From Bacteroidales bacterium UBA1725 (GTDB lineage Bacteria > Bacteroidota > Bacteroidia > Bacteroidales > UBA932): 17,594 nt of DNA. Under the pieces are notes generated by a model. The model saw only the letters and a list, made by a program, of their open reading frames with translations. It did no database searches and was not told the DNA's origin. Position numbers and translations under genes: made by a program. Location: positions 5,154-22,747 of the forward strand of contig DCIN01000043.1 of NCBI GenBank assembly GCA_002315815.1, read 5' to 3'. Shown in pieces: positions 1-6,903 of this stretch; position 1 is the stretch's first letter, and the number at the start of each line of letters is the position of its first letter.

Positions 1-521
1 AACATCAGACTGAACATCAGACTGATTCACTCTTTGTCTGTTTCTCAGCTTTCTTTCCGCTTTTGCTTTGACATTTTCATCAAGTGCTGTATTGGGCTCG
101 GCATCAAGCACGGACTCTACATCAGGTTCAAGCACGGAATCCTGCCGCTTTGGCTTTCTGCCACGCTTGTGGGAAGTATTCGATTCAGGAATGACAAGCT
201 GTACTGAATCCGATTTGGCCTCAGACTTATTCTCGGACTTATTCTCAGGCTTATTCTCAGACTTGACATCCACCTTGACATCGGGTACGGAATTCTTGGA
301 CTCCGGTGCAGCAGTTCTTCCGGGATTGTTCTTGCGTGGACGGCCTCTTCTCTGCTTCTCCGGAATGGGTTTCTGTGATTCCTCCAGAGCTTCTGCGTCC
401 AGAATAGCGAATGCAAGATTCTCGTTGTCAAGTTTTTTAGTTTTGATTTGATGTTCGTTTGCAATAGTTTCGAGCTGTTCTCTGCTCATTTTGCTAAGCT
501 CGAAAAGGCTGTGTGGCATAA
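1..521 (-). CDS. rho: Transcription termination factor Rho, N-terminal part (cut by window edge)
   Basis: This reading frame is open from an ATG at 521 to the window edge, giving 173 residues with no stop, so only the N-terminus is present. Residues 1-45 (MPHSLFELSKMSREQLETIA..., ending AFAILDAEAL) fit the Rho_N helical domain. After it comes a long Lys/Glu/Ser/Pro-rich, probably disordered stretch with two AT-hook-like basic motifs (RRGRPRK near residue 64 and KRGRKPKR near 121) and a short ENKPENKSENKSE repeat. Such low-complexity extensions between Rho_N and the RNA-binding and ATPase domains are known in Bacteroidota Rho. The RNA-binding fold and Walker motifs would lie beyond base 1 and cannot be checked. 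Rho is a hexameric RNA helicase that releases RNA polymerase. The call rests on the N-terminal domain and the style of the extension; another Rho_N/SAP-like protein is the main alternative. Confidence 0.8.
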
Positions 522-598
522 TATTGAATAGGAATTAATACTGTTCCAAAACAGGGGAATAATACGATTCCGAAGAAAGGTTTCCAGAAAATGGGATG

Positions 599-606
599 CA
601 AATATA
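599..606 (-). promoter_or_regulatory. -7 element of probable rho promoter
   Basis: On the minus strand the sequence reads TATATTTG followed by C, an exact match to the Bacteroidota -7 consensus TAnnTTTG. It lies 77 bp upstream of the rho ATG, which leaves a leader of about 70 nt. I do not see a TTG at the ideal 19-21 bp spacing upstream, so the -33 half is weak or absent. Confidence 0.5.
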
Positions 607-639
607 ATGAATTATTTCAATTTGACCATCAGTTTCACG

Positions 640-683
640 AAAAAGAGGGTGACTATCAGTCTTTCGACTTTTTAGTCACCCTC
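640..683 (-). terminator. Intrinsic terminator of the tmRNA gene
   Basis: On the minus strand an 11 bp perfect stem (GAGGGTGACTA with TAGTCACCCTC) encloses a 17 nt loop and is followed by TTTTT. It begins 8 nt past the mature 3' end of the tmRNA, which is the expected place, and separates that transcript from the rho promoter about 34 bp further on. Confidence 0.9.
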
Positions 684-690
684 ATCTTTG

Positions 691-1085
691 TGGAGCTGGG
701 CGGACTCGAACCGCCGTCCAAACACCGTACCGAAAAGCTTTCTACACGTTTATTCTTCCTTCATTTTTCGATCTGCGCCTGCCGGAAGACGGGCCAGCGC
801 AAACTTATCCTCTGAGTCTTGGCGGAACATAGAGGCATCTGTCCCGTGCATCCGGTTTGAATGATACCCCTTGGCCCAGGCATAACCGGCATAAAGCTGG
901 AGGGATATACGTCAGTTCCGCATCCTTGGCGAATCTGATTAATGCTGAATCTCTTGGAGATTAGCAAGCGTATGAGTAGTTATAGTTGCCAATTAATGGC
1001 TTGAGAGTCGGGATTAACGGGCCGGCCCACAGCGCCCGACGTGCTTACTTCCCCGCATCAATGCTGTCAAAACCAAAACAGCCCC
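691..1085 (-). ncRNA. ssrA: Transfer-messenger RNA (tmRNA)
   Basis: tmRNA rescues ribosomes stalled on broken messages by acting first as an alanyl-tRNA and then as a short message for a degradation tag. The 5' end on the minus strand reads GGGGCTGTTTTGGTTTTGAC, followed by AGCATTGATG, the conserved tmRNA start. The 3' end has the T-arm GGCGGTTCGAGTCCGCC and then CAGCTCC. The seven terminal bases of each end pair, with one G-U wobble, to form the acceptor stem. Length without CCA is about 395 nt, normal for a one-piece tmRNA. The CCA end is not encoded; the bases after the discriminator A read CAA. The 5' end is 28 bp from the stop codon of the upstream lipoprotein gene, and I found no convincing TAnnTTTG element in that gap, so its promoter probably lies within that gene or the two are cotranscribed. 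SmpB, its partner protein, is not in this window. Confidence 0.96.
961..990 (-). other. tmRNA tag reading frame (predicted tag GNYNYSYAC)
   Basis: Within the tmRNA, the minus strand offers GGC as resume codon followed by eight codons and TAA, encoding GNYNYSYAC. The Gly start and the central NY resemble other Bacteroidota tags (for example GENNYALAA types), but the C-terminus is YAC rather than the usual ALAA. The frame one base away, starting at GCA, would give a longer tag (ATITTHTLA and onward, 16 residues) and lacks the family look. The +2 frame hits a stop after three codons. The frame choice is inference from position and resemblance. Confidence 0.7.
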
Positions 1086-1112
1086 AAGGAAATCATTTAC
1101 AGAATGACTGTA

Positions 1113-1661
1113 TCAATCATCCGTTTTTTTCAATTCACCTGAGAAACTGATGTTCATAGTCACACCGTAAGAACTCGCAGTTCCCTGAATGGAATAATTA
1201 TAAACATCCTTGACAAGTTCTCGCGACACCTTCATATTTCCATCGGAAAACAGGTAATAGAACAATTTGGTGCCATCCGTAGCAGTTATGGCATACGAAT
1301 ACTTGGGAGCCCCTGAAGCATCGGTCGTACCTGCCAGATAAGTGTTTATGGGAACAGTAGTGAGATTGTATCCGGCACAGGGATAAGTTCCGGTATTCAG
1401 GCTGGAGTCATTCCATTCAGTGACAAACCTGAAATTCGTTTCAAGAACTGTACCCTCCTGATACATATGAACATCCCAGTACGAACCCTTGGTCGTGTCG
1501 TTTGCATCCACCAGACCCGCATAAGTCATAGTGCCATCCTCGAAAGTAAAACTGTAAGTCTGGGTGGATTCAGATTTGTCGAAGCATCCAGTCAGAAAGA
1601 AGACAGAGAGAGCAAATGTGGACAAAAAGACAAAATATTTACCAGTGCTTTTCATATACAA
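1113..1661 (-). CDS. Small putative lipoprotein of unknown function
   Basis: The protein has 182 residues and I do not recognise a family. It starts with a basic n-region (MYMKSTGK), a hydrophobic core to about residue 23 and a lipobox LTGC with Cys26 as the lipidation site. A start two codons downstream (the second Met) is equally good. The mature part is rich in Thr, Ser, Tyr and Gly with alternating polar/hydrophobic stretches, suggesting a small beta-rich surface or periplasmic domain, perhaps of the kind hypothetical Bacteroidales lipoproteins share. There is no catalytic motif. It stands alone on the minus strand, upstream of the tmRNA and back to back with tRNA-Val. A candidate promoter lies about 32-63 bp upstream of its start. 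Confidence 0.75.
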   Translation of the reverse strand: MYMKSTGKYFVFLSTFALSVFFLTGCFDKSESTQTYSFTFEDGTMTYAGLVDANDTTKGSYWDVHMYQEGTVLETNFRFVTEWNDSSLNTGTYPCAGYNLTTVPINTYLAGTTDASGAPKYSYAITATDGTKLFYYLFSDGNMKVSRELVKDVYNYSIQGTASSYGVTMNISFSGELKKTDD

Positions 1662-1692
1662 CAGTTTTCGGGCAAATTTTGTAAAAAAAAAT

Positions 1693-1724
1693 CAAATAAA
1701 CAAACCCGTAACCATTTCGGCAAA
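1693..1724 (-). promoter_or_regulatory. Candidate promoter for the 1661-1113 lipoprotein gene
   Basis: Minus-strand TTTG (1724-1721) is followed after 20 bp by TTTATTTG (1700-1693). The second element differs from TAnnTTTG at one position (T for A). Spacing and distance to the ATG (about 32 bp) fit the Bacteroidota pattern. Only one mismatch, but the region is T-rich, so chance matches are possible. Confidence 0.4.
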
Positions 1725-1765
1725 GAAAGGGTCAAGCGGCTATGCTGATCTCATCGCAGCGAATC

Positions 1766-1820
1766 TTTTTTAAAAAAAAAGAAAAAAAATTTGGAGTTAA
1801 TCAAAAAAGCAGTACCTTTG
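1766..1820 (+). promoter_or_regulatory. tRNA-Val promoter with upstream A/T tracts
   Basis: TTG at 1791-1793, a 19 bp spacer, and TACCTTTG at 1813-1820 match the Bacteroidota sigma-ABfr promoter exactly. Directly upstream lie uninterrupted T6, A9 and A8 tracts (about 1766-1790), which look like an UP element recruiting the alpha subunit. The tRNA begins 16 bp after the -7 element. Confidence 0.85.
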
Positions 1821-1836
1821 CACTGCCGAAACGCTC

Positions 1837-1911
1837 GGGAGCTTAGCTCAGTTGGTTTAGAGCGTCTGCCTTACAAGCAGAGGGTCGGGGGTTCGACTCC
1901 CTCAGCTCCCA
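1837..1911 (+). tRNA. tRNA-Val (anticodon UAC)
   Basis: The 75 nt cloverleaf has acceptor arms GGGAGCT and AGCTCCC, a D-arm AGCTCAGTTGGTTTAGAGC, an anticodon stem-loop CTGCCTTACAAGCAG with TAC at the anticodon position, and a T-arm GGGGGTTCGACTCCC. Discriminator base is A. CCA is not encoded (CAA follows). It has its own promoter and terminator and is a single-gene transcription unit. Confidence 0.97.
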
Positions 1912-1913
1912 CA

Positions 1914-1956
1914 AAGAGGTCAACAAGTTGGAAAACAGCGAGTTGGCCTCTTTTTT
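1914..1956 (+). terminator. Intrinsic terminator after tRNA-Val
   Basis: Stem GAGGTCAAC (1916-1924) pairs with GTTGGCCTC (1942-1950) with one G-U pair, and is followed by six T. Flanking A's (1914-1915) can extend the stem into the T tract. It starts a few bases past the tRNA 3' end. Confidence 0.85.
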
Positions 1957-1965
1957 CGTACCTAA

Positions 1966-1982
1966 TCAATTAAATTAATTGA
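1966..1982. promoter_or_regulatory. 17 bp A/T-rich palindrome before the flavoprotein gene
   Basis: TCAATTAAATTAATTGA is a perfect 8-1-8 palindrome 15 bp before the first ATG of the five-gene plus-strand unit. No TAnnTTTG element is visible between the tRNA-Val terminator and that gene. The palindrome could be an operator, but A/T-rich palindromes of this size do arise by chance. Confidence 0.3.
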
Positions 1983-1997
1983 AGAATACAAACCGGA

Positions 1998-3356
1998 ATG
2001 ACAGAAATTCGAAATATGAATATCCTGGTAATCAACGGCAGTCCGAAAGGAAAGTACTCAATCACACTGCAAAGCTGCCTGTATCTGAAGAAAAAATATC
2101 CCACTCACAGTTTCGGGATACTGAACGCAGGACAAAGAATAAAGACTCTTGAGAAAGACTTCTCCCCTGCCCTGGAAGCTATTGAAAAAGCTGAACTTCT
2201 ACTGTTCTGCTATCCGGTCTATACTTTCATTGCCCCGAGCCAGATTCACCGCTTCATACGCCTGATGAAGGAATCCGGTGCCGATTTCACCGGCAAAATT
2301 GCGACTCAGATCACAACATCAAAGCACTTCTATGATGTGACCGCTCACCGCTACATCGAAGACAATTGTGCGGATATGGGAATCAGATTCCTCGACGGTC
2401 TCTCCGCTGATATGGACGATCTCCTTGAGGAGAAAGGCCGGAGGCAGGCGGAAGACTGGTTCCGTATGACAATGTGGAGCATAGACAAGGGATACTTCAA
2501 AACAGAAATCCGCAGCAAGAGCAGTACCTTTGTCGGACAACCTTGCACCATACCGCTTGCTTCCGGGAAATCCGGCTCCAGAAAGGTTGTAATCGTCGCA
2601 GACATCAAGGCCGGAGATACTGCACTGAAAACTATGGTTGATTCTTTCATTGCCCGTTTCCCCTATGAATGCGAACTTGTAAACCTGCAGGATTTCCCTT
2701 TTCAGGGTGGATGTATAAGCTGTTTCAACTGTGCTGCCACAGGCAAATGCATCTATGGTGACGGATTCGACGACTATCTTCGCGGATTCATTCATAAGCA
2801 CGATGCCATAATCTACGCATTCCGCATAGAAGACCATTCGATGGGGGTGCGCTTCAAAATGTACGACGACAGGCAGTTCTGCAACGGACACCGCACTGTC
2901 ACTATGGGCACTCCATTCGGATATATAACAGACGGGCCTTTAAGCAAAGAGGAGAATCTTCGGATGATTATCGAAGGAAGGGCTCAAGTGGGAGGCAACT
3001 ACCTTGCAGGAGTGGCCACCAACGAGTTTGATACTGACGGACAGCTTCAAAAACTCTCCGACACTCTGTGCTATGCTATGGAAAACAGCATCTGTCCCCC
3101 TCAGAACTTCCTGGGAACAGGTGGGATGAAAATTTTCAGAGATCTCATCTACCTTATGCGGGGAATGATGCGGGCAGACCATAAATTTTTCAAGAGTCAC
3201 GGTCAGTATGATTTCCCTCAGAAAAAATGGAAGACATCCCTGTCTATGTATCTTGTCGGCTTTCTGATGAGCAGAAAGAGTCTCAGGACCAGAATGGGTT
3301 CGAAGATGAATGAAGGGATGATTGCCCCATACAGAAAAGTAATAGATCGGCTATAA
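1998..3356 (+). CDS. Tandem flavodoxin-like flavoprotein (NAD(P)H-dependent FMN reductase / iron-sulfur flavoprotein type)
   Basis: The 452-residue protein holds two flavodoxin-like units. The first, residues 8-155, begins MNILVINGSPKG, the FMN phosphate-binding loop of NADPH-dependent FMN reductases, and continues with the usual ELLLFCYPVY strand-loop. The second, residues 195-355, begins KVVIVADIKAGD with a degenerate phosphate loop but keeps the GGCISCFNCAATGKC segment, whose Cys239, Cys242, Cys245 and Cys251 resemble the cysteine motif of iron-sulfur flavoproteins, here a C-x2-C-x2-C-x5-C pattern. A basic helical tail (365-452) follows. Most family members have one such domain of about 180-250 residues, so this is a fused duplication. 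Likely role is cytosolic electron transfer or quinone/nitro-compound reduction; the substrate is unknown. Met7 (2016) is an equally good start and sits right before the first strand. It heads the unit, 31 bp before the MATE gene. Confidence 0.85.
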   Translation: MTEIRNMNILVINGSPKGKYSITLQSCLYLKKKYPTHSFGILNAGQRIKTLEKDFSPALEAIEKAELLLFCYPVYTFIAPSQIHRFIRLMKESGADFTGKIATQITTSKHFYDVTAHRYIEDNCADMGIRFLDGLSADMDDLLEEKGRRQAEDWFRMTMWSIDKGYFKTEIRSKSSTFVGQPCTIPLASGKSGSRKVVIVADIKAGDTALKTMVDSFIARFPYECELVNLQDFPFQGGCISCFNCAATGKCIYGDGFDDYLRGFIHKHDAIIYAFRIEDHSMGVRFKMYDDRQFCNGHRTVTMGTPFGYITDGPLSKEENLRMIIEGRAQVGGNYLAGVATNEFDTDGQLQKLSDTLCYAMENSICPPQNFLGTGGMKIFRDLIYLMRGMMRADHKFFKSHGQYDFPQKKWKTSLSMYLVGFLMSRKSLRTRMGSKMNEGMIAPYRKVIDRL

Positions 3357-3387
3357 TTTCGCAGCGGCAATACAGAACAGACACAGG

Positions 3388-4803
3388 ATGGAAAGTACGG
3401 CGGTAAAAGACAGACTTCTCGGGAAACTGCGGGACGGTTCGGAATTATCCGGGCGGGAACGTCTTTCCTTGACGATGAGGCTTGCTGCACCGGCCGTGCT
3501 GGCACAGTTGTCGATGTGTCTGATGAGCTGCATTGACACGGCTATGGTGGGAAGGCTCGGAAGTGCCGAAGCTGCATCTGTGGGCCTGGTGAGTACGGCT
3601 TGTTGGTTGTTCGGAAGTTTCTGCTATGCAAACAGTTCGGGATATAGCGTACAGGTGGCTCACCGTTGCGGAGCAGGAGATTTCAACGGAGCAAGGAGGG
3701 TTTTCCGCACAGGTCTGTGCAGTGTCAGTCTGTTCAGCCTCATACTCTCGCTTGTGGCTGTGGCAATATCGGGACCGCTTCCGCGCTGGCTCGGAGGGTC
3801 CGAAGACATTGTCTCAGATTCGTCCGCATATTTCCTGATTTATTCAGCCTTCATTCCCGTTTTTCAGGCAGGAGTTTTCTGCGAAGCAACACTGATAGGA
3901 AGTGGAAGTGTAAAGGTGACATCGATGGCCAGCCTGGCTATGTGTCTGCTTGATGTAGTGTACAACTACCTGTTCATCTTCGTGGCCGGGATGGGAGTCA
4001 AAGGCGCTGCTTTGGGAACAGGTCTGGCTGAATTGAGTTGCGGGGCATTTCTTCTCTGGTGGGCCTGCAGGAGAAGCCCGGCCCTGAAACGAATTCAAGA
4101 AAAAGACATATCCAACAGGAGAGAGAACTCGCGGCACGAAGAGAATATCATTACCCGACAGGCAATAAACATCATCTGGCCTCTATGGCTCCAGAATATC
4201 ATCAGCAGAGGAGCATACATCGCGGCCACTGTGTTAATCGCCCCTATGGGCACAATCGCAATAGCCGCAAACTCGATGGCGATAATCGCCGAGGGATTCT
4301 GCTATCTGCCAGGTTATGGAATGCAGGACGCAGCGACTGCTCTCGTAGGGCAGAGTCTCGGTGCGGGAAGAAAGAAGCTTGCCAAGAAATTCGCCGGTCT
4401 CACCATTACGATGGGAGCATCGATTATGGGAGTACTGGCAGTTCTGATGTGGTTGTTTGCGCCCCAGATGATGGGGCTTCTGATAAAGGATGCCGAAGTG
4501 ATTTCGCTCGGGTCTTCTTGTCTCAGGATAGAGGCTTTCGCAGAAGTGTTCTACGGTATCAGCATAGTAGCCTGCGGTTGTTGCGTGGGAGCGGGAGACA
4601 CGCTGATGCCCAGCGCAATCAACCTCGGATGTATGTGGGTGGTTCGAATAGGACTGGCACTTCTGTTGATTCCGAAGTTCGGGCTTCAAGGTTATTGGAT
4701 TGCAATGGCAAGCGAACTGTGCGTAAAAGGTGTTATCTTTGCATTACGTATTCACGGCGACAGATGGATGAACACAAAACTGACAACTGATGATAATCAT
4801 TGA
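3388..4803 (+). CDS. MATE family multidrug efflux transporter
   Basis: At 471 residues the protein has the normal MATE length. The N-terminal part shows the family signature around residues 30-65 (LAAPAVLAQLSMCLMSCIDTAM followed by VGRLGSAEAASVG), and about twelve hydrophobic segments follow in two halves, with a charged loop near residues 230-255. The second half repeats the pattern (WPLWLQNIISRGAYIAATV; AANSMAIIAEGFCYLPGYGM; TALVGQSLGAG). MATE proteins are inner-membrane Na+ or H+ antiporters exporting cationic drugs and other small molecules; the substrate here cannot be read from sequence. The ATG at 3388 is 31 bp after the flavoprotein stop, and the 3' end overlaps the next gene by 14 nt, so the genes are likely cotranscribed. 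Confidence 0.95.
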   Translation: MESTAVKDRLLGKLRDGSELSGRERLSLTMRLAAPAVLAQLSMCLMSCIDTAMVGRLGSAEAASVGLVSTACWLFGSFCYANSSGYSVQVAHRCGAGDFNGARRVFRTGLCSVSLFSLILSLVAVAISGPLPRWLGGSEDIVSDSSAYFLIYSAFIPVFQAGVFCEATLIGSGSVKVTSMASLAMCLLDVVYNYLFIFVAGMGVKGAALGTGLAELSCGAFLLWWACRRSPALKRIQEKDISNRRENSRHEENIITRQAINIIWPLWLQNIISRGAYIAATVLIAPMGTIAIAANSMAIIAEGFCYLPGYGMQDAATALVGQSLGAGRKKLAKKFAGLTITMGASIMGVLAVLMWLFAPQMMGLLIKDAEVISLGSSCLRIEAFAEVFYGISIVACGCCVGAGDTLMPSAINLGCMWVVRIGLALLLIPKFGLQGYWIAMASELCVKGVIFALRIHGDRWMNTKLTTDDNH

Positions 4804-5638
4804 AAATAAAGAGTTCGAAGGAGAACGGCCTCTGTATGCCAGTCGTGGAATAAGCCTGCACGGTGTGACAGTGCACGAAGGAGAATCGGCGTTGAAAGAA
4901 AGCGAAAGCGTAGAGGCAGGAGGGTGCAGGTTCGAGGGCCGATATCCATTCTGGTGCTGCAAGAGCTTGAAGATAAACGATTGCATCTTCACTGAGGAAT
5001 CCAGGGCACCGCTATGGTACTCATCGGGAGTGGAGATGAGCGGAAGCGTTGTTCTGTCACCCAAGACATTCAGGGAGACTTCAGGAATAAGCCTCGAAGG
5101 CTGCACTTTTCCCAAGGCGGCGGAGACTCTCTGGAATTGCCGGGACATCAGCATACGGAATTGCAGTTTTGACAATGCCGACTACCTGTTCTTCCGTGCC
5201 CGGGGACTGAGAATCGACGGTTTGAAGCTCAAAGGGAAATACACTTTCCAATACTGCCGCGACGTGGAGATTCACAATTCTTTACTGGACACCAAAGATG
5301 CATTCTGGGAGTCCGAGAACGTCACCGTATATGATTCGGAAGTAAAAGGAGAATACCTCGCCTGGTACAGCCGCAATCTCAGACTGGTTCGTTGCCGGAT
5401 CAGCGGGACACAGCCGCTGTGCTATGCTTCATCCCTCATTCTTGAAGACTGCAGTCTGGCCCGGGATGCCGATCTGGCCTTTGAATACTCTTCGGTCGAA
5501 GCCGGAATCAAGGGCGTTGTCACTTCGGTCAAAAACCCCTTGACAGGGCATATTACAGCCGACGGCTTCGGAGAGATAATACTTGACGAGAATCTCAAAA
5601 AGCCGGGGAACTGCATTATCACTACGCGAGAAAGATGA
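4790..5638 (+). CDS. DUF3737 family protein, right-handed beta-helix
   Basis: This 282-residue protein is recognisable as DUF3737 from its opening (IENKEFEGERPLYASRGISL) and from repeating units of about 20-25 residues, each with a short strand, a Cys or aromatic stack and a turn: GCRFEGRYPFWCCKSL, DCIFTEESRAPLWYSS, NCSFDNADYLFFRARG, NSLLDTKDAFWESENV, DSEVKGEYLAWYSRNL. These predict a right-handed parallel beta-helix. There is no signal peptide, so it is probably cytosolic. The length is usual for the family, whose function is not established to my knowledge. It starts inside the last codons of the MATE gene (14 nt overlap in another frame) and its stop overlaps the next ATG as ATGA, indicating translational coupling on both sides. 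Confidence 0.9.
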   Translation: MIIIENKEFEGERPLYASRGISLHGVTVHEGESALKESESVEAGGCRFEGRYPFWCCKSLKINDCIFTEESRAPLWYSSGVEMSGSVVLSPKTFRETSGISLEGCTFPKAAETLWNCRDISIRNCSFDNADYLFFRARGLRIDGLKLKGKYTFQYCRDVEIHNSLLDTKDAFWESENVTVYDSEVKGEYLAWYSRNLRLVRCRISGTQPLCYASSLILEDCSLARDADLAFEYSSVEAGIKGVVTSVKNPLTGHITADGFGEIILDENLKKPGNCIITTRER

Positions 5639-6903
5639 AAAAATTGATACTGTATCTGGCATCGATTCTGATGCTCGTTTGTTGTGGAACTGAAAAGACG
5701 GAAGAGGAAGAAGTCACCGTAGAACCGTCAATCTACGGATTCTTCATCGAAGATTTTCTGGTCGACAGTCTTACCGTAAAGTCCGGAGAAACTTTCAGCA
5801 CGCTTATGAACAGGCTCGGGATGAGCAACACCGACGCCTACAATCTGGCGACAATATGCGACACGGTATTCGACGTGCGGAGAATACGCAGCGGAAACAC
5901 TCTCGAGGCATACTACAGGGCCGATTCCCTGCACACTCTCGAGTACGTCGTATATCATCACAACATCGTGAAATCGAGCGTATTCCATTGCACTGACTCC
6001 CTGTATGCCACAAATGTGGAGAAGCCTGTAATCAAGGAAAGACGCTATGCCGACGTGACCATCACCGAGTCTCTGTGGAACGATATGATCAAAGCCGGAG
6101 CCTCTCCCCTGCTGATCTCGGAACTCGCCGACATATATCAGTGGAGCGTGAATTTCTTTGCTCTTCAAAAGGATGACCGCTTCCGTATGATATATACCCA
6201 GACAGTGTGCGAAGGCGAGGTGTTTCAGGTGGATACGGTGAATTTCTGCATCTTCAGTTCCGGAAACCACAAGGTATCCGCAATGCGTTTCGACATTGGC
6301 AAGGGAGTCACCTACTGGGGCGACGGAGGTGAAAGCTTGAAGAGGATGTTCCTCAAGGCCCCATTGAAGTACAACAGAGTGAGCAGCCGTTTCTCCTATG
6401 CACGCAAGCACCCCGTGACTGGAGTTGTGAAGCCTCACACCGCGGTGGATTATGCAGCGCCCAAGGGAACTCCCGTCTATTCCATAGGAGAAGGAAGGGT
6501 GAGCCTTTGTGGCTGGGATTCCTCTGGTGGCGGCAACCGTGTGAGAATAAAGCACCCTCAGAACTACGAATCCTGTTATATGCACCTCTCCGGCTTTGCG
6601 AAGGGCATTCGCGCCGGTTCCAGTGTGCATCAGGGGCAGCTTATCGGCTATGTCGGAGCCACCGGCACCGCCACTGGTCCCCATCTTGATTTTCGAATAT
6701 GGCACAAAGGGAAGCCCATCGACCCGCTGAAACTCGATTCGCCAAGCGCCGAACCTCTGGACAAGAAATATATGAATGTGTTTCAAGCCCGTTACGACGA
6801 TTATTTGAATGAACTCGAGATTTACGCCAATATGAAGGAGTCTGCTGACAGTACTCTGTCGTCAATGACAGCAACTCCATCCATATCAGCGGTTTCAAAA
6901 TGA
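5635..6903 (+). CDS. M23-type peptidoglycan endopeptidase, lipoprotein
   Basis: The 422-residue protein starts with a lipoprotein-like signal peptide (MKKLILYLASILMLVCCG, Cys16 or Cys17 lipidated). Residues 48-120 resemble the LysM/OapA-like N-terminal module of MepM-type enzymes (VKSGETFSTLMNRLG). A linker domain follows, and the M23 (LytM) fold lies at about 245-370. The expected metal-site residues His268 and Asp272 (HTAVD) and the catalytic His317 (YMHLSG) are present. The final motif reads GPHLDF instead of GPHLHF, so His350 is kept but the third zinc ligand is Asp352. Such enzymes cut peptide crosslinks of murein in the periplasm or are activators that have lost activity. An Asp ligand could still bind zinc. 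A Ser/Thr-rich tail of about 25 residues ends the protein. It overlaps both neighbours by 4 nt (ATGA). Confidence 0.93.
   Translation: MKKLILYLASILMLVCCGTEKTEEEEVTVEPSIYGFFIEDFLVDSLTVKSGETFSTLMNRLGMSNTDAYNLATICDTVFDVRRIRSGNTLEAYYRADSLHTLEYVVYHHNIVKSSVFHCTDSLYATNVEKPVIKERRYADVTITESLWNDMIKAGASPLLISELADIYQWSVNFFALQKDDRFRMIYTQTVCEGEVFQVDTVNFCIFSSGNHKVSAMRFDIGKGVTYWGDGGESLKRMFLKAPLKYNRVSSRFSYARKHPVTGVVKPHTAVDYAAPKGTPVYSIGEGRVSLCGWDSSGGGNRVRIKHPQNYESCYMHLSGFAKGIRAGSSVHQGQLIGYVGATGTATGPHLDFRIWHKGKPIDPLKLDSPSAEPLDKKYMNVFQARYDDYLNELEIYANMKESADSTLSSMTATPSISAVSK

Noticed and set aside
591..967. Short open frames on both strands (591-815 plus, 761-967 minus)
   Set aside because: They lie mostly within the tmRNA gene or its terminator, show no protein family features and are explained by the RNA.
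1086..1160. Own promoter for the tmRNA gene
   Set aside because: Only poor matches (such as TACAGTCA with an 18 bp spacer) were found, none with the TTTG core.
4038..4790. 250-codon open frame in another frame of the MATE gene
   Set aside because: Its product is very Arg/Ser/His-rich with no hydrophobic pattern or motif, typical of a shadow frame.
5728..6786. 352-codon open frame antisense to the M23 gene
   Set aside because: The M23 gene is clearly real with recognisable motifs; the antisense product has no signal peptide, motif or family resemblance, and long antisense frames arise from the base composition.
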